DNA of 64,000 nt from Streptomyces sp. NBC_01294 (GCF_035917235.1 NZ_CP108423.1:248001-312000), one strand, 5' to 3'; counted from the first letter of the stretch, positions 1 through 8,689 are shown. Notes: generated from the sequence alone by a model not told the origin. Translations and numbers: made by a program.

Positions 1-26
1 CACCCGACAAGGCCTGACACACCGCT

Positions 27-59
27 GCGCCCGGAGCACCCACAGGGGGCTCCGGGCGC
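27..59. terminator. Strong stem-loop, probable terminator
   Basis: Positions 27-37 and 49-59 form a perfect 11-bp GC stem around an 11-nt loop. There is no T tract, which is usual for Streptomyces terminators. It probably ends a gene lying to the left of the window. Confidence 0.6.
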
Positions 60-328
60 AGCGCCGAGGTGCCCCCGGGGGCGCCAATGGGGCTCCGAAG
101 CAGCTGTGGATACCGCTGCCCAGGCCGAGGTGCCGGCCGGAGACGACGATGCCGCCGAGCTCGCCCCGCACGTCGTGGACCCTGTGCGGGGAGTGTGGCG
201 GCCCGAAGGGCCGATTCGTGATGCGGCGCAGCCGGTCGTGGTCCGGCGGGCGCGCGATGAAGACCGGCGGCAGGGCCGATTCGCCGCCTTCGGACTGCGC
301 CAGCGGGTCCCGCTCGCAGACAGGGTGA
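60..328. other. Gene-free stretch left of the AKR fragment
   Basis: No reading frame here resembles a known protein. An 80-codon plus-strand frame (106-348) has no family features and looks like chance coding in GC-rich DNA. The normal 5' half of the aldo-keto reductase that follows should lie here but is not present. Confidence 0.4.
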
Positions 329-970
329 GTTGCGAGGGTCGGAGCTGATGCGCGGCTGCTGTACCTGCACCGCCGTAATCCGGACGTCCCGATCGAGGAG
401 ACCGTCGGGGCGATGCACGACCTGGTGACCGAGGGGAAGGTCCGCCACCTGGGACTGTCGGAGGTCAGCGCGGCAACCCTGCGGCGGGCGTGCGCGCAGG
501 CGCCCATCCGCGCCCTGCAAAGCGAGTACTCGCCGTTCACTCGCGGCCTGGAACGTGAAATCCTCCCGACCGCACGTGAACTGGGAGTCGCACTGGTGGC
601 GTACGCCCCACTCGGGCGCGGCCTACTCACCGGCACCGTGAACATCGAGGACCTCGCCGAGGAGGACATCCGGCGGAACCAGCCCCGCTTCCTCGGCGAC
701 AACCTCACCGCCAACCTCGAACAGGCCGCGCGCATCCATGCCCTCGCATCCGCCGCCGGCTGCACCCCCGCACAACTGGTACTGGCCTGGCTCCTCGCCC
801 AGGGAGAAGACATCTTCCCGCTGCCCGGCGTCCGTCGGCGCACCCACCTCAGCGAGAACGCGTCCGCCACACAGATCACGCTGCCCGGCTCCCTCCTCCA
901 GGCACTGAACAACACGTTCACGGAAGCAGCCGGCGCCCGCGCACCCGACACGTCCCGCCTGGAGCAATAG
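329..970 (+). pseudogene. Aldo/keto reductase, 5'-truncated
   Basis: This encodes the C-terminal part of an NADP-dependent aldo/keto reductase. The frame is open from just after a TGA at 326-328. It reads [15 protein letters not shown], then [12 protein letters not shown], the SEYSPFTRG segment and [14 protein letters not shown], then the PLPG region near the C-terminus, all hallmarks of the yeast-aldehyde-reductase-like AKR group. Family members are about 320-330 residues; only about 210 codons remain, and the strand-1 GxG region and catalytic Asp/Tyr/Lys segment are missing. The first ATG (413) lies inside a conserved helix, so it is not a natural start. The gene is almost certainly a non-functional remnant cut by a deletion or insertion. 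Confidence 0.7.
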
Positions 971-1110
971 GCCCATGCCCGGACCTGACTCTGATCGCCA
1001 CCACGCCCCTGACCGGCCAGGCGCTGTCGTGGGTGCCGGCTCCGTCGGCCCTGACCGGTACAGGGGACCCGTAGCAACAGGTCTGGTGGCTGGGGGTGGT
1101 TATGCCGGCG
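971..1110. other. Short spacer between two gene remnants
   Basis: This convergent spacer lies between the AKR remnant (plus strand) and the amine-oxidase remnant (minus strand). No coding signal is visible. Confidence 0.3.
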
Positions 1111-1476
1111 TCAGCCGGTCAGGTGGTTGTCGATGTCGCGGGCGGCGCGGTAGCCGCTTTCGGTGGCCCCGTCGATGAAGGACTGCCACGCTTTCGCGGA
1201 GTCGGCGCCCGCGAAGAGCAGCCGGCCCTCGGTGGTGCGCAGGTCGGGCAACACCTGTGCGAGTCGTCCGGGCCGGTAGATGCACCAGGTGCCCAGGGCG
1301 AGGGGGTCGCTGGCCCAGTCCCGGCCGACGACGAATTCGACCTCGACGCCGGGCAGGAGCGGCTGCAGTGCCTCCTGCATGCCGGTGGTGTCGTCGAAGG
1401 CGGTCATGGGCAGGCGTTCGGGGTTGGCGGCGAACACGATCAGCCACGTCCCTCGTGGGCCGCTGGCGTAGGTCAC
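1111..1476 (-). pseudogene. Flavin amine oxidase, C-terminal remnant
   Basis: The product matches the last ~120 residues of FAD-dependent monoamine-oxidase-like enzymes (normally ~450 aa). Visible family features are a GTWCIYRPGR segment, then LRTTEGRLLFAGADSA and WQSFIDGATESGYRAA, which form the FAD-binding C-terminal motif. The N-terminal dinucleotide-binding GxGxxG domain and the substrate domain are absent. The frame starts with GTG at 1476 but is open further upstream into the end of the exporter gene (to beyond 1525) without family-like sequence. The exporter gene ends right where the oxidase is cut, so a deletion probably fused the two. It cannot bind FAD as it stands. Confidence 0.65.
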
Positions 1477-1525
1477 TGCCCAGTTGACGGCGACACGGTC
1501 GGCGACCGGCTGACCGGCCGAGCTC

Positions 1526-3175
1526 TCAGGCTCCCGGTCCGCTCGGCCTCTCGGTGACGGCGGGGGCGGCGGTGGCGGCGGGGGCGGCGGGGGCGGAGTC
1601 CTCGGTGTAGTAGCGCCGTAGGAGTTCCCGCTCGGCGTCCCGGTGCGGGAACATGAAGAAGATCAGCAGCGCACCCAGGGCGATCGCGGCCAGGCCGACG
1701 GTGTACGCCCAGTCGTCGCCGTGGAGGAACGACTGGCGTGCTGCCGCGACGATCTGGTCGGCGTACTGGGGGTGCTGCTGGGCGACCTGCCCGGCGGAGG
1801 CGAACGACTTCGTCAGCTCGCTCTGGACTTGGTCCGACACGTCCTTGCTCTCGGGGGAAGCGGCGATCGCCGCGCTGAAGGCCGAGGCATAGCCGGCCGT
1901 GAGGAGCACGCCCATGACGGACTGCATGATGGCCCCGCCGAGGTCCCGTTGCAGGTCGGCGGTGCCTGAGGCCATGCCGGCCCGTCGCACGGGCACCGAT
2001 CCGGTCAGCGAGTGGGATGCGGGCGTCCCGGCGAAGCCGGCGCCGATTCCGATGAGCACGTAGGCGAAGCCGATCTGCCAGTAGCTGCTGTCCTCGCCCC
2101 AGAACAGCAGCATCCAGGCGAAGGCGAGGAAGAGGAATGTGTAACCGATCAGCAGGGTCGTGCGGGCGCCGCGTGTCTCGACCAGCTTCGCGGACCGTGG
2201 TGCCACGAGCACGATCATCACGACGAGGGGGAGGATGGCGGCGCCGGCTTCGACGGGGTTGTACTCGAGCACGTTCTGCAGGTACTGCTGGCTGATGAAC
2301 GCCGACCCCATCATGGCGCCGTACACGATGATTCCCGCGCATGCGGCGACCCAGAACGTGCGCCGGCCGGCGATGTGGAGGTCGTACAACGGGTTGGGAG
2401 CCCGGCGCTGACGCCAGAAGAACGCCGCTCCGGCAGCCAGGGCGATCACGACGAGGCCGACGACCAGTGCCCCCTGGCCGGGCACGGCGGCGAAATTGAT
2501 CGCCAGCACCAGTCCCGCGATCAGGAGGACGGACAGGATGCCGCCGAGGTTGTCCACCGGTTCGGCTGACTCGTTGGCGTGCGCGGGGACGAACAGCAGG
2601 GCCATGACCAGCGCGACCACGGCGAGGGGAAGGGTGACCAGGAACACCGACCCCCAGTAGAAGCGTTCGAGCAGCGCGCCCGCGATCACCGGCCCGAGCA
2701 GGGAGATGCCGCCGCCCAGGGCCGACCACAGCGCGATCGACTTCGTCCGCTCCGGCCCCGCCCACAGGGCGGTGATCAGTGCCAGGGTGGTGGGGTAGGC
2801 CATGCCGGCCGAGAGCCCGCCGAGGATCCGGGCCACCACGAGGACGGTGTCGTTCGGCGCGTACGCGGCGAGCAGGCAGGCGGGGACGGACAGAGCGATG
2901 CCGAGGAGCAGCAGCAGCTTGCGCCCGTGACGGTCGCCGACCGCACCCAGATAGAGCACCGATGCGGCCAGGCCGAGGGAGTACCCCACGGCGATCATGT
3001 TCAGCGTGGTCTGGGAGGAGTCGAAGGCCTTCCCGATCGCGGGCAGCGCCACGTTGGCCACCGACAGGTTCAAGTTGGCCACCGCGGCAACGACGATCAG
3101 GGACGCCAGAACGAGCGACGCCCGCGCCGGGGCCTCACGCGGAACGTCGGTGCGAGGCGCGCCGCTTTTCGACAT
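1526..3175 (-). CDS. MFS drug/H+ antiporter, DHA2 (EmrB/QacA) family, 14 TM
   Basis: This is an inner-membrane proton-driven exporter of 549 aa, the usual size for 14-helix DHA2 pumps such as EmrB or QacA. The N-terminus is a short polar leader followed by a first helix with NLNLSVANVALPAIG, which corresponds to DHA2 motif D1. GDRHGRKLLLLLG is motif A between helices 2 and 3, and GPVIAGALLERFYWGSVFLVTLP is the motif C region. A soluble Ala/Ser-rich loop near residues 430-480 precedes the last helices, and the tail is Ala/Pro-rich. I chose the ATG at 3175 because GGAGG lies about 6 nt upstream; a longer reading to 3322 adds a non-membrane leader with no ribosome site. The substrate is not predictable. 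No regulator gene is adjacent. Confidence 0.9.
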   Translation of the reverse strand: MSKSGAPRTDVPREAPARASLVLASLIVVAAVANLNLSVANVALPAIGKAFDSSQTTLNMIAVGYSLGLAASVLYLGAVGDRHGRKLLLLLGIALSVPACLLAAYAPNDTVLVVARILGGLSAGMAYPTTLALITALWAGPERTKSIALWSALGGGISLLGPVIAGALLERFYWGSVFLVTLPLAVVALVMALLFVPAHANESAEPVDNLGGILSVLLIAGLVLAINFAAVPGQGALVVGLVVIALAAGAAFFWRQRRAPNPLYDLHIAGRRTFWVAACAGIIVYGAMMGSAFISQQYLQNVLEYNPVEAGAAILPLVVMIVLVAPRSAKLVETRGARTTLLIGYTFLFLAFAWMLLFWGEDSSYWQIGFAYVLIGIGAGFAGTPASHSLTGSVPVRRAGMASGTADLQRDLGGAIMQSVMGVLLTAGYASAFSAAIAASPESKDVSDQVQSELTKSFASAGQVAQQHPQYADQIVAAARQSFLHGDDWAYTVGLAAIALGALLIFFMFPHRDAERELLRRYYTEDSAPAAPAATAAPAVTERPSGPGA

Positions 3176-3322
3176 GGAACCTCCGGGGCAGGCGAAGTTG
3201 GGCTTGGCGAGAGTCTTGCCTGATCCACCGTGCAGCACATCGCCCCATTGGGATGACACGCCCACCGTCGCCGACGCGGTCCGCCCGCCCCGCGGGTGCC
3301 CGCCGCAATGCCAGTCCTCCAA

Positions 3323-3710
3323 CCGGAACCGGCGCGTCCCACGGCCGTCGACCCGGGGCAGTCGCGCCGAGGCATCCGGATGCCCGGCGTAGCTGCACCT
3401 GGAACGGGCAGGGAATCACGCTCGGTACTGAGAGCCGGTCGTCGGGGGACGGAAGCCTGGGCCTTCGGCCCGCTCCCCGAGCCGCATTTTGACCGCTGAC
3501 CAGTGGTGGTGTCGGCGGGGCGTGCCCAGGAGCGGCGTCGGCTCCGGCTTGGGCGGGGACTCGCCCCCGAGTTCGCGGAGGCGCCTCGGGCTGATTCCGT
3601 TTCCATGTGAAACCGATCTTCGGGCGCTCGTTGTGACTGCGGGTGTGCGCTGGGTGCACGCCCCGGAGTGCAGCCGGATGGTGTGCGCTGGGCAGACGGG
3701 GTGGTTGTTC
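3323..3710. other. Gene-free stretch
   Basis: Several overlapping frames run across this interval on both strands but none has recognisable motifs or a good ribosome site. I read it as intergenic, containing the promoters of the exporter (minus) and acyltransferase (plus). Confidence 0.35.
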
Positions 3711-4620
3711 ATGAAGGCTATTTCGACGGGCGCGGAGGTGTCGTGGCATGTGTCGGCATTCCGTTTGGGGCAGGAGGAGCCGGGGGCGGCCGAGTTGGTC
3801 GGCCTGATCCGGGAGTTGCGGGCGCGGACTCTGTTCGATCGCGGGCGTCGGCCGGACTTCCGGACGGCGGATGGCGCCTATACGGACAATCAGGATCTGG
3901 ATTTCGGCGCCTGGCACTTCATCGCCCGCCGGGAGGCGGGCGGCCGGCCGCTGGGCTACGTGAGGCTCTCGACGCCGGAGACCGGGGAGCTCTTCCAGAC
4001 CCGCGCGTATCTGGGTGCGGAGCGCTACGAGGACGTGCTTCGTGCGCACGGGCTCGGTGTGGCGGAAACGTTTGAGCACAGCCGCTTGGTGGTCGAGCAC
4101 CAGGCCCGCAAACTGGGTCTGGGGGTCTATCTGAACGCCTTCGCCATCGCGGCCGCACGCTGCCTCGGCGCCAAGGCGATGATCGGGACGTCGGGTACGG
4201 CGGACGGGCAGGACCGCTTCCACGAACGGTTCGGTTTCCATCCGGTACCGGGAACGCGCCGCTACGTGGAGCACTACACCGAAGACGTGGCGATCATGCT
4301 GTACCGGGCCGCCCAGCGGAGCGGGCAGTACACCGACCTGATCGAGGGGCTGGAAGGGGACTTCCCGGCTGCCACCGTAACCGCCCAGCAGGCCGGGCTC
4401 GGCGCTGCCGTCGAAGCCTGCCTCCTCCCGGACACCGAAAGCCGGCGGCCCGTCGGTGCTGTCGCGGCCGAGGCCGAGGCCGACGGTGCCTGGCGGCCAG
4501 TGCTCCTCGACCTGCAACGCGAACATGACCGAGATGCCTTGGAGACCTCCTGGGATCGGGCGAGGTCCGCCAGGTCCTGGACACGATCGACGAACAGCCG
4601 AGCGAGCTGGTCAGTGGACG
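3711..4620 (+). CDS. FeeM/autoinducer-synthase-like GNAT N-acyltransferase
   Basis: The protein begins MKAISTGAEVSW and continues as a GNAT-fold acyltransferase of the FeeM / autoinducer-synthase type. It has an N-terminal ELRARTLFDRGRRPDF segment, a WHFIARRE strand followed by GYVRL, ETFEHSRLVVEHQARKLGLG (the acyl-CoA or acyl-ACP pyrophosphate loop), and a C-terminal RFGFHPVPGTRRY. Relatives transfer acyl chains from acyl-ACP to amino acids or use S-adenosylmethionine; the substrate here is unknown. The ribosome site before 3711 is weak, and an ATG at 3678 is an alternative. There is no stop at the natural domain end near residue 230. The frame runs on through low-quality sequence (4380-4613) into an EF-hand remnant and then a lipoprotein, as far as 5243, so the 3' end of this gene is damaged. 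Confidence 0.6.
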
Positions 4621-4806
4621 CGGTGTTCACCGCGATGGACTCCGACGACGACAACCAGATCCCCCTTTCGGTCCTGACCACGATGTTCACCCGCGGCGGC
4701 CTCAGCGAGGACGACGCCGCGGAAGCCGCACGCGTCTTCGACGTCGACGGCGACGGCACGGTCACCCACGAGGAATACGCCGCACCCTGGCAGCAAACCT
4801 GGCCAA
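4614..4806 (+). pseudogene. EF-hand calcium-binding protein, C-terminal remnant
   Basis: This stretch encodes the second half of a calmodulin-like Streptomyces EF-hand protein. DVDGDGTVTHEE is a canonical 12-residue loop with the terminal Glu. The preceding loop, DSDDDNQIPLSV, has lost the position-12 Glu and probably does not bind calcium well. Just upstream the natural sequence appears in a different frame (LDTIDEQPSELV), so a frameshift near 4600-4613 broke the gene and placed its end in frame with the acyltransferase. An A/T-rich run follows at about 4804-4842, which is unusual for this genome. Confidence 0.55.
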
Positions 4807-4886
4807 AAAAGCCAGAAAGTATATTTTTTTACCTACTATGCACTCGCATGCCGGTGAGGCCGGGTCCTTCTCGTATGCTCCGACGC

Positions 4887-5243
4887 ATGCGACGCACCTT
4901 CATGCCGCTCGCCGTCGCCGCTCTCGCGCTGACCGGGTGCACCACCGAGCAGGACAAGGCTGCGAGGTACTGGGACGGCCACCGGTTCGGCGAGCAGACG
5001 GCGACGGACTACGCGAGGCGCGTCCTCGACACCAACTTCACGTTCTGCACGACCGGCGGAGAGGTGGCTTCCCGGCAGGACATGTGTACTCGGCCTGGCG
5101 GCGTGGACACCCGGTACCCCGCTTCCGCAGGACGGCGGGAGTGCGCCGACGCTCTGCCCGACGGCCTGGGTGGCGACGAGCGCGAGGCGTGGAACGAGGG
5201 CTGCACCACTGGCATGTCCCGCTCGGCGTCCCGGATGTCGTGA
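4887..5243 (+). CDS. Small predicted lipoprotein
   Basis: The protein is 118 aa, starting MRRTFMPLAVAALALTGC, a signal peptide with a clear lipobox (L-T-G-C), so it should be lipidated at Cys18 and anchored outside the membrane. The mature part is short, polar and has several Cys, with no family I recognise. An ATG at 4875 (MLRRM) is the other possible start. The frame is also open upstream, so it may be read as the tail of the preceding fused frame. The A/T-rich tract at 4804-4842 may supply its own promoter. Confidence 0.55.
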   Translation: MRRTFMPLAVAALALTGCTTEQDKAARYWDGHRFGEQTATDYARRVLDTNFTFCTTGGEVASRQDMCTRPGGVDTRYPASAGRRECADALPDGLGGDEREAWNEGCTTGMSRSASRMS

Positions 5244-5312
5244 CCTACGGCGCCGACCCGAAGAAGTGACCGTCAGCACACCCCGCTTGGCTGCCGGGAT
5301 CGGTGCCGGACG

Positions 5313-5600
5313 CTACGGCAGGGTGTCTCCCGCGGGCTCCGGCTCGAAGGCGTTCCGCAGACGTTCGTCCATCTCAGCCCGCAGTTCAGTCAGCCGCGAG
5401 AACAGCGCCTGTTCCTGGTCAGACAGGTAGTCTCCGGACTTCATCCTTGCCACCAATCCGTCAATGGCGTCCGACAGAACCTCCAAACAGATGCTGGCCG
5501 CCGCGTTGAAGCCGTCGTTGTATTCAGCGTCGAAAACACGGACTGCGCCGGTTCTCATCGCGTCGCCCAGTTCGCGCATGACGCGGTTGCCAATCGACAT
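5313..5600 (-). CDS. Small conserved hypothetical protein
   Basis: The 95-residue product starts MSIGNRVMRELGDAMRTG and is mostly helical and acidic, with an ICLEVLSDAIDGLVARM helix and a charged C-terminal helix. I chose the ATG at 5600 because GGGAGGGG stands just upstream. A longer minus-strand frame (to 5798) adds an Arg-rich, unlikely N-terminus. No function is predicted. Confidence 0.55.
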   Translation of the reverse strand: MSIGNRVMRELGDAMRTGAVRVFDAEYNDGFNAAASICLEVLSDAIDGLVARMKSGDYLSDQEQALFSRLTELRAEMDERLRNAFEPEPAGDTLP

Positions 5601-5772
5601 GCTGCCCCTCCCGTTCATCGTGCTCTTCACCGAGTGATGAACGTACCGTCCGGCTTGCCAAGTTGGCGATCTCGGGCCGCTGGCGCGCTGTCGACGTAGG
5701 GCTCCGCAGGGCCTTCGCCGAGCGGCACGGCGCACTATCCGCCTCGACGGGAACCAGCGCTGAACCGGGTGT

Positions 5773-6111
5773 TCATGCTCTGGCAGCATCGTCACCACAG
5801 CCAGGCGGTGGAGTGCCGCATCCGGGACAGGGCGCGGGCATCGCGGCGCGCGGCGGCACTGCCGATGCGGTTCTGCCGGGGCCGGGGCCGGGCCGACGCG
5901 ACTGCCCTGCGTAGAACCGGCGTATCCCGGCCGCCTTGCGCTGCTTGCGCAGCTCCTGCTTCTTCTCCCGGTCGGTCTTCGGCTTCCGGGGCCGCTTCCA
6001 GATCGCCTCCCAGGCCGGCAGCGGGCCGTACGCTGCGGCGCGCTCCTGGACTGCCTCCCTCAGCCGGGCCGCGACCGCTTCGATCCTCGGGTCCTCAGGC
6101 GGCACGGTCAT
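5773..6111 (-). CDS. Hypothetical basic protein, possible mobile-element gene
   Basis: The product is 112 aa. Residues 5-50 are helical and plausible (RIEAVAARLREAVQERAAAYGPLPAWEAIWKR in two parts), then a Lys/Arg-rich stretch follows, and a Pro/Gly/Cys-rich tail that may be degraded. Its ATG overlaps the stop of the preceding minus-strand frame (ATGA at 6108-6111), a sign that both came from one operon. No family was recognised. Such small basic proteins occur in Streptomyces integrative elements. Confidence 0.4.
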   Translation of the reverse strand: MTVPPEDPRIEAVAARLREAVQERAAAYGPLPAWEAIWKRPRKPKTDREKKQELRKQRKAAGIRRFYAGQSRRPGPGPGRTASAVPPRAAMPAPCPGCGTPPPGCGDDAARA

Positions 6112-6350
6112 GCGACTCCTCCAGTGGATGTGGTCCGGCCCGGCGCGAGCGCCGCGGGCTGCTGGGTGCGCGGCGTCGCCGTGGCGGGCTGCGGTTGGGT
6201 GCGGCGAGCGGCGGCCCGTTTCCGGATACCGCCCTGGAGCTTGGCAGTCATCCGGGCGGCGGCCTCCAACGTCCGGCGGGTCTGCTCCACCGTGGCGACG
6301 TCGGTCGCCTGCTCCCGATTCCGGCCCGCCTTCCGGTCCGGCCTCGGGCT
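6108..6350 (-). pseudogene. C-terminal remnant of an unidentified basic protein
   Basis: The last ~80 codons of a gene remain, with a helical VEQTRRTLEAAARMTAKLQGG segment and an Ala/Pro/Arg-rich tail. The N-terminus is lost where an RHS fragment of the opposite strand begins near 6360. Sequence style and the overlapping downstream small gene recall mobilisation (relaxase) operons of actinobacterial plasmids, but that is only an inference. Confidence 0.3.
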
Positions 6351-6368
6351 CAGGCTGGGGGTAGGGGT

Positions 6369-6650
6369 TTCGGTCGCACCACGCAGTTCCTGGTCAACGA
6401 CCGCGCCCAGATCACCGCAGAGATCGATCCCACCGGCGCGACGACCCGCTTCGAGCACGACAGCCGAGACCGACTCCTCGCGCGCACCGACCCGCTGGGC
6501 CACACCACCCGTTTCACATACGACGAAGCGGGCCGACTGAGCAGCGTGACCCGCCCAGACGGCCGCCAGTCGCAAGCCGAGTACAACGCCCTGGGCCTCC
6601 CTGTACGGGTTGCACACCCTGACGGCAGGGTCATCCTCCAGACGTACGCC
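6369..6650 (+). pseudogene. RHS/YD-repeat fragment
   Basis: About 94 codons encode tandem YD repeats of an RHS-type polymorphic toxin or wall protein, with units such as AEIDPTGATTRFEHDS, ARTDPLGHTTRFTYDEAGRL, SVTRPDGRQSQAEYNALG and VAHPDGRVILQTY. RHS proteins are normally over 1,500 aa. There is no start signal, core cap or toxin tip here, so this is a piece left by recombination. A perfect palindrome at 6653-6678 follows at once. Confidence 0.7.
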
Positions 6651-6652
6651 GG

Positions 6653-6678
6653 CCCCCGGACCGGATCCGGTCCGGGGG
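6653..6678. terminator. Perfect 26-bp palindrome, bidirectional terminator
   Basis: The 13-nt half beginning CCCCCGGACC is followed directly by its exact reverse complement. It lies 22 bp beyond the stop codon of the minus-strand methyltransferase and just after the RHS fragment, where a bidirectional terminator is expected. Confidence 0.65.
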
Positions 6679-6700
6679 TGTGGTGTCAGCCCTTTCGGTG

Positions 6701-7648
6701 TCAGCCCCTGCGTCGGCGGTTCCGGGCGACGATCGCGCGGGTGACCACGGGCGGGAGCAGGTCCTTGGCCAGCTTGCGCCAGCGGGCACCGGGCCGGCGC
6801 GCGGGGGCGGGAGCGGGGGCGGGAGCGGGGGCCGGCGCCGGTTCCGCCGGCGGCGCGGGGTGTAGCGGCTGCGGGGGCACCGGCGCGACCACGCCCTGGT
6901 CCCCGATGCGTACCAGGGGGCGGCCGTCGATCACGTCCACGCCGTGCCAGAGGTCGGTGCGCTCCTCCAGCCACGCGAGCAGTGCCGCCTGGTGGGGCGC
7001 CGGGTCGCCCCAGGTTGCGTAGAGCTTCGAGGCCGAGACGCAGATGGGGTGCAGTTCGCCCGTGATCACGGCGGTCCAGACGGCGGCCGCGACGCCGGGG
7101 CAGTGCTCGGAGCGGTAGTCGTCGAAGACCACCACGGCATCCGGGGTCGCGACGAGACGCGAGGACGCGATGTCCGTGACGACGTGCTCGTAGAGGTGCG
7201 AGGCGTCGACGTGCACGAACCGGCAGCTCGTCGGCTTGACCCGGTCGGCGACGACCGAGGTGGGGGCTTGGATCAGTGTCGGCAGCGCCTCGTGGAAGGC
7301 CAGGTAGTTCGTCTCGAAGCCGCGCCGGGTGAGCGTGGGGTAGGAGCTGCGGTTCTCCGCGACGTTGAAATCGTCCGTCGCGGGCGAGTCGAAGAGGTCG
7401 CAGACGGTGAACTCCTCACCGGGCCGGAGGTACCGTCCGAGGAAGATCGCGCTCTTCCCCATGAAGGCACCGAGCTCCAGCAAGTCGCCCGGCTGCCCCT
7501 CACCGCTGTTCTGACGTGTCAGGAACCAGTCGAAGAGCACCTGGTCGTACGCCGAGAACCAGCCTTTGACCTCGTCGTACGTGGTGGGGACGAGCGGGGT
7601 CGGCTCACCGTCGGGGGTCGTGACGGAAGCTTGTGAAACGTGCGACAC
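6701..7648 (-). CDS. Class I SAM-dependent methyltransferase (Methyltransf_24 type)
   Basis: This soluble protein of 315 aa has a Rossmann methyltransferase core. LLELGAFMGKSAIFLG near residue 55 is motif I, FVHVDASHLYEHVVTDI carries the acidic post-II/III region, and VVVFDDYRSEHCPGV follows at motif IV. This is the arrangement of the Methyltransf_24 family, often linked to sugar or glycan O-methylation. A flexible Ala/Pro repeat (about residues 258-283) joins the core to a basic C-terminal tail. The start ATG at 7648 is the first in frame. No partner genes flank it, so the substrate stays unknown. Confidence 0.8.
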   Translation of the reverse strand: MSHVSQASVTTPDGEPTPLVPTTYDEVKGWFSAYDQVLFDWFLTRQNSGEGQPGDLLELGAFMGKSAIFLGRYLRPGEEFTVCDLFDSPATDDFNVAENRSSYPTLTRRGFETNYLAFHEALPTLIQAPTSVVADRVKPTSCRFVHVDASHLYEHVVTDIASSRLVATPDAVVVFDDYRSEHCPGVAAAVWTAVITGELHPICVSASKLYATWGDPAPHQAALLAWLEERTDLWHGVDVIDGRPLVRIGDQGVVAPVPPQPLHPAPPAEPAPAPAPAPAPAPARRPGARWRKLAKDLLPPVVTRAIVARNRRRRG

Positions 7649-7787
7649 GGAGAGTCATCCTCCAGCGGAGTGGCATCGGTTTTCACGCTGATACCCGGCC
7701 GGGTAACGGAACCCTAAGCCCTGGGCGGAGGTGTGACGAGACGTGAGCGGGATCGATCTGTGATTCCTGCCCGCGCACCCCGTGCGC

Positions 7788-8156
7788 TCAGACCTCGGTC
7801 CGGCCGCGCAGCCGCTCGATGGCGGCGTTGCGGACGCGCCGGGTCCGGGCGGCGGTCGCGAGCTGGTACAGCGCCTCGTACCCGTCCTGGTGCTGGACGG
7901 CGGGGCGCCGGCACCAGTCGGACGCCTCGGTGAGCTGCTCGGCGGACCGGGGCTCGCCGCGGGTGATGACCTTGGGCAGCGTCCACTCGCGCTGCCGCCG
8001 ATCGGGGAACACCCGGGCCGCGAGCACGCCGGTCACGGCCCGGGACCATGCCGGGAAGCCCTCGTCCGCCGGCAACTGCGCCGCGCGGCCGTTCAGACGG
8101 GTGACCACCGCGCTCTCGGCCGTCACCGGGCCGGGATCGCGCGGCACGGCGGCCAC
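7788..8156 (-). CDS. Hypothetical protein, probably 5'-damaged
   Basis: The product is about 122 aa and compositionally coding-like (VITRGEPRSAEQLTEASDWCRRP, then YEALYQLATAARTRRVRNAAIERL). It could start at GTG 8156 or at a second GTG two codons upstream. The same strand and frame class continue upstream across an 11-bp tandem repeat, but out of frame (see 8170-8230), so this may be the 3' part of a longer gene. No family was recognised. Confidence 0.4.
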   Translation of the reverse strand: MAAVPRDPGPVTAESAVVTRLNGRAAQLPADEGFPAWSRAVTGVLAARVFPDRRQREWTLPKVITRGEPRSAEQLTEASDWCRRPAVQHQDGYEALYQLATAARTRRVRNAAIERLRGRTEV

Positions 8157-8169
8157 GGCCTCGGCCTCT

Positions 8170-8230
8170 GGCTCTCCCCCGGCGCTCCCCCGGCGCTCCC
8201 CCGGCTCTCCCCCGGCTCTCCCCCGGCGCT
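8170..8230. repeat. 11-bp tandem repeat, 5.5 copies
   Basis: Units of GGCTCTCCCCC or GGCGCTCCCCC follow each other at 8170, 8181, 8192, 8203 and 8214, with a half unit at 8225. Eleven is not a multiple of three, so each gain or loss of a unit shifts any reading frame that crosses the repeat. Confidence 0.85.
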
Positions 8231-8490
8231 ACGGCCAGGGACTCCAGGTGGCGGCTGTAGCGCCAGTGCTCGGGCGGGGTGGCGGCGTGGTGGTGCGGCG
8301 GCGTCGGAACGGCTCATCGGGCGACGCCTTCGCGGACGTGTCCCGCCCAGGCACCGTCCGGGAGCAGCTCCCAGTCGATCTCCACGGTCCGTCCACGACG
8401 GTCCCGCGCGACGGCCGTCACGGTCTCGGTACGGGCCAAGCAGCCAGCCGAAGCGCCCACTGGAACGCCCAGTCTCACCAGACCTACCGC
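8231..8490 (-). pseudogene. Frame-broken coding remnant upstream of the repeat
   Basis: The minus strand reads a good coding frame, TVTAVARDRRGRTVEIDWELL and WAGHVREGVAR, then a TGA at 8314-8316, then in the same frame TPPEHWRYSRHLESLAVAP up to the 11-bp repeat. High GC in third positions supports this frame. A GTG near 8486 could start it. It may be the 5' part of the gene continued at 7788-8156. No family was recognised. Confidence 0.3.
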
Positions 8491-8689
8491 CTACCCAGCG
8501 ACGCGCTCGCGCAGCAGATCGACCATACGACGTGCGCCTCTTGCTGTCAGTGGCACAGGGAGTGCTTCCTGCATGAGAGCGCCCTCCCTCTTCAGGGACA
8601 GCCGGGGCCGGTTCGTCTCTACCGGGGCTCAGAGGCCCGCCCCGGCGCTACGGTGGTGACCGACGCCGAATGATGCCCAGGAGCACTTG

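Noticed and set aside
106..348. 80-codon plus-strand frame at the left end
   Set aside because: Arg/Ala-rich with no motif; it does not encode the missing AKR N-terminus.
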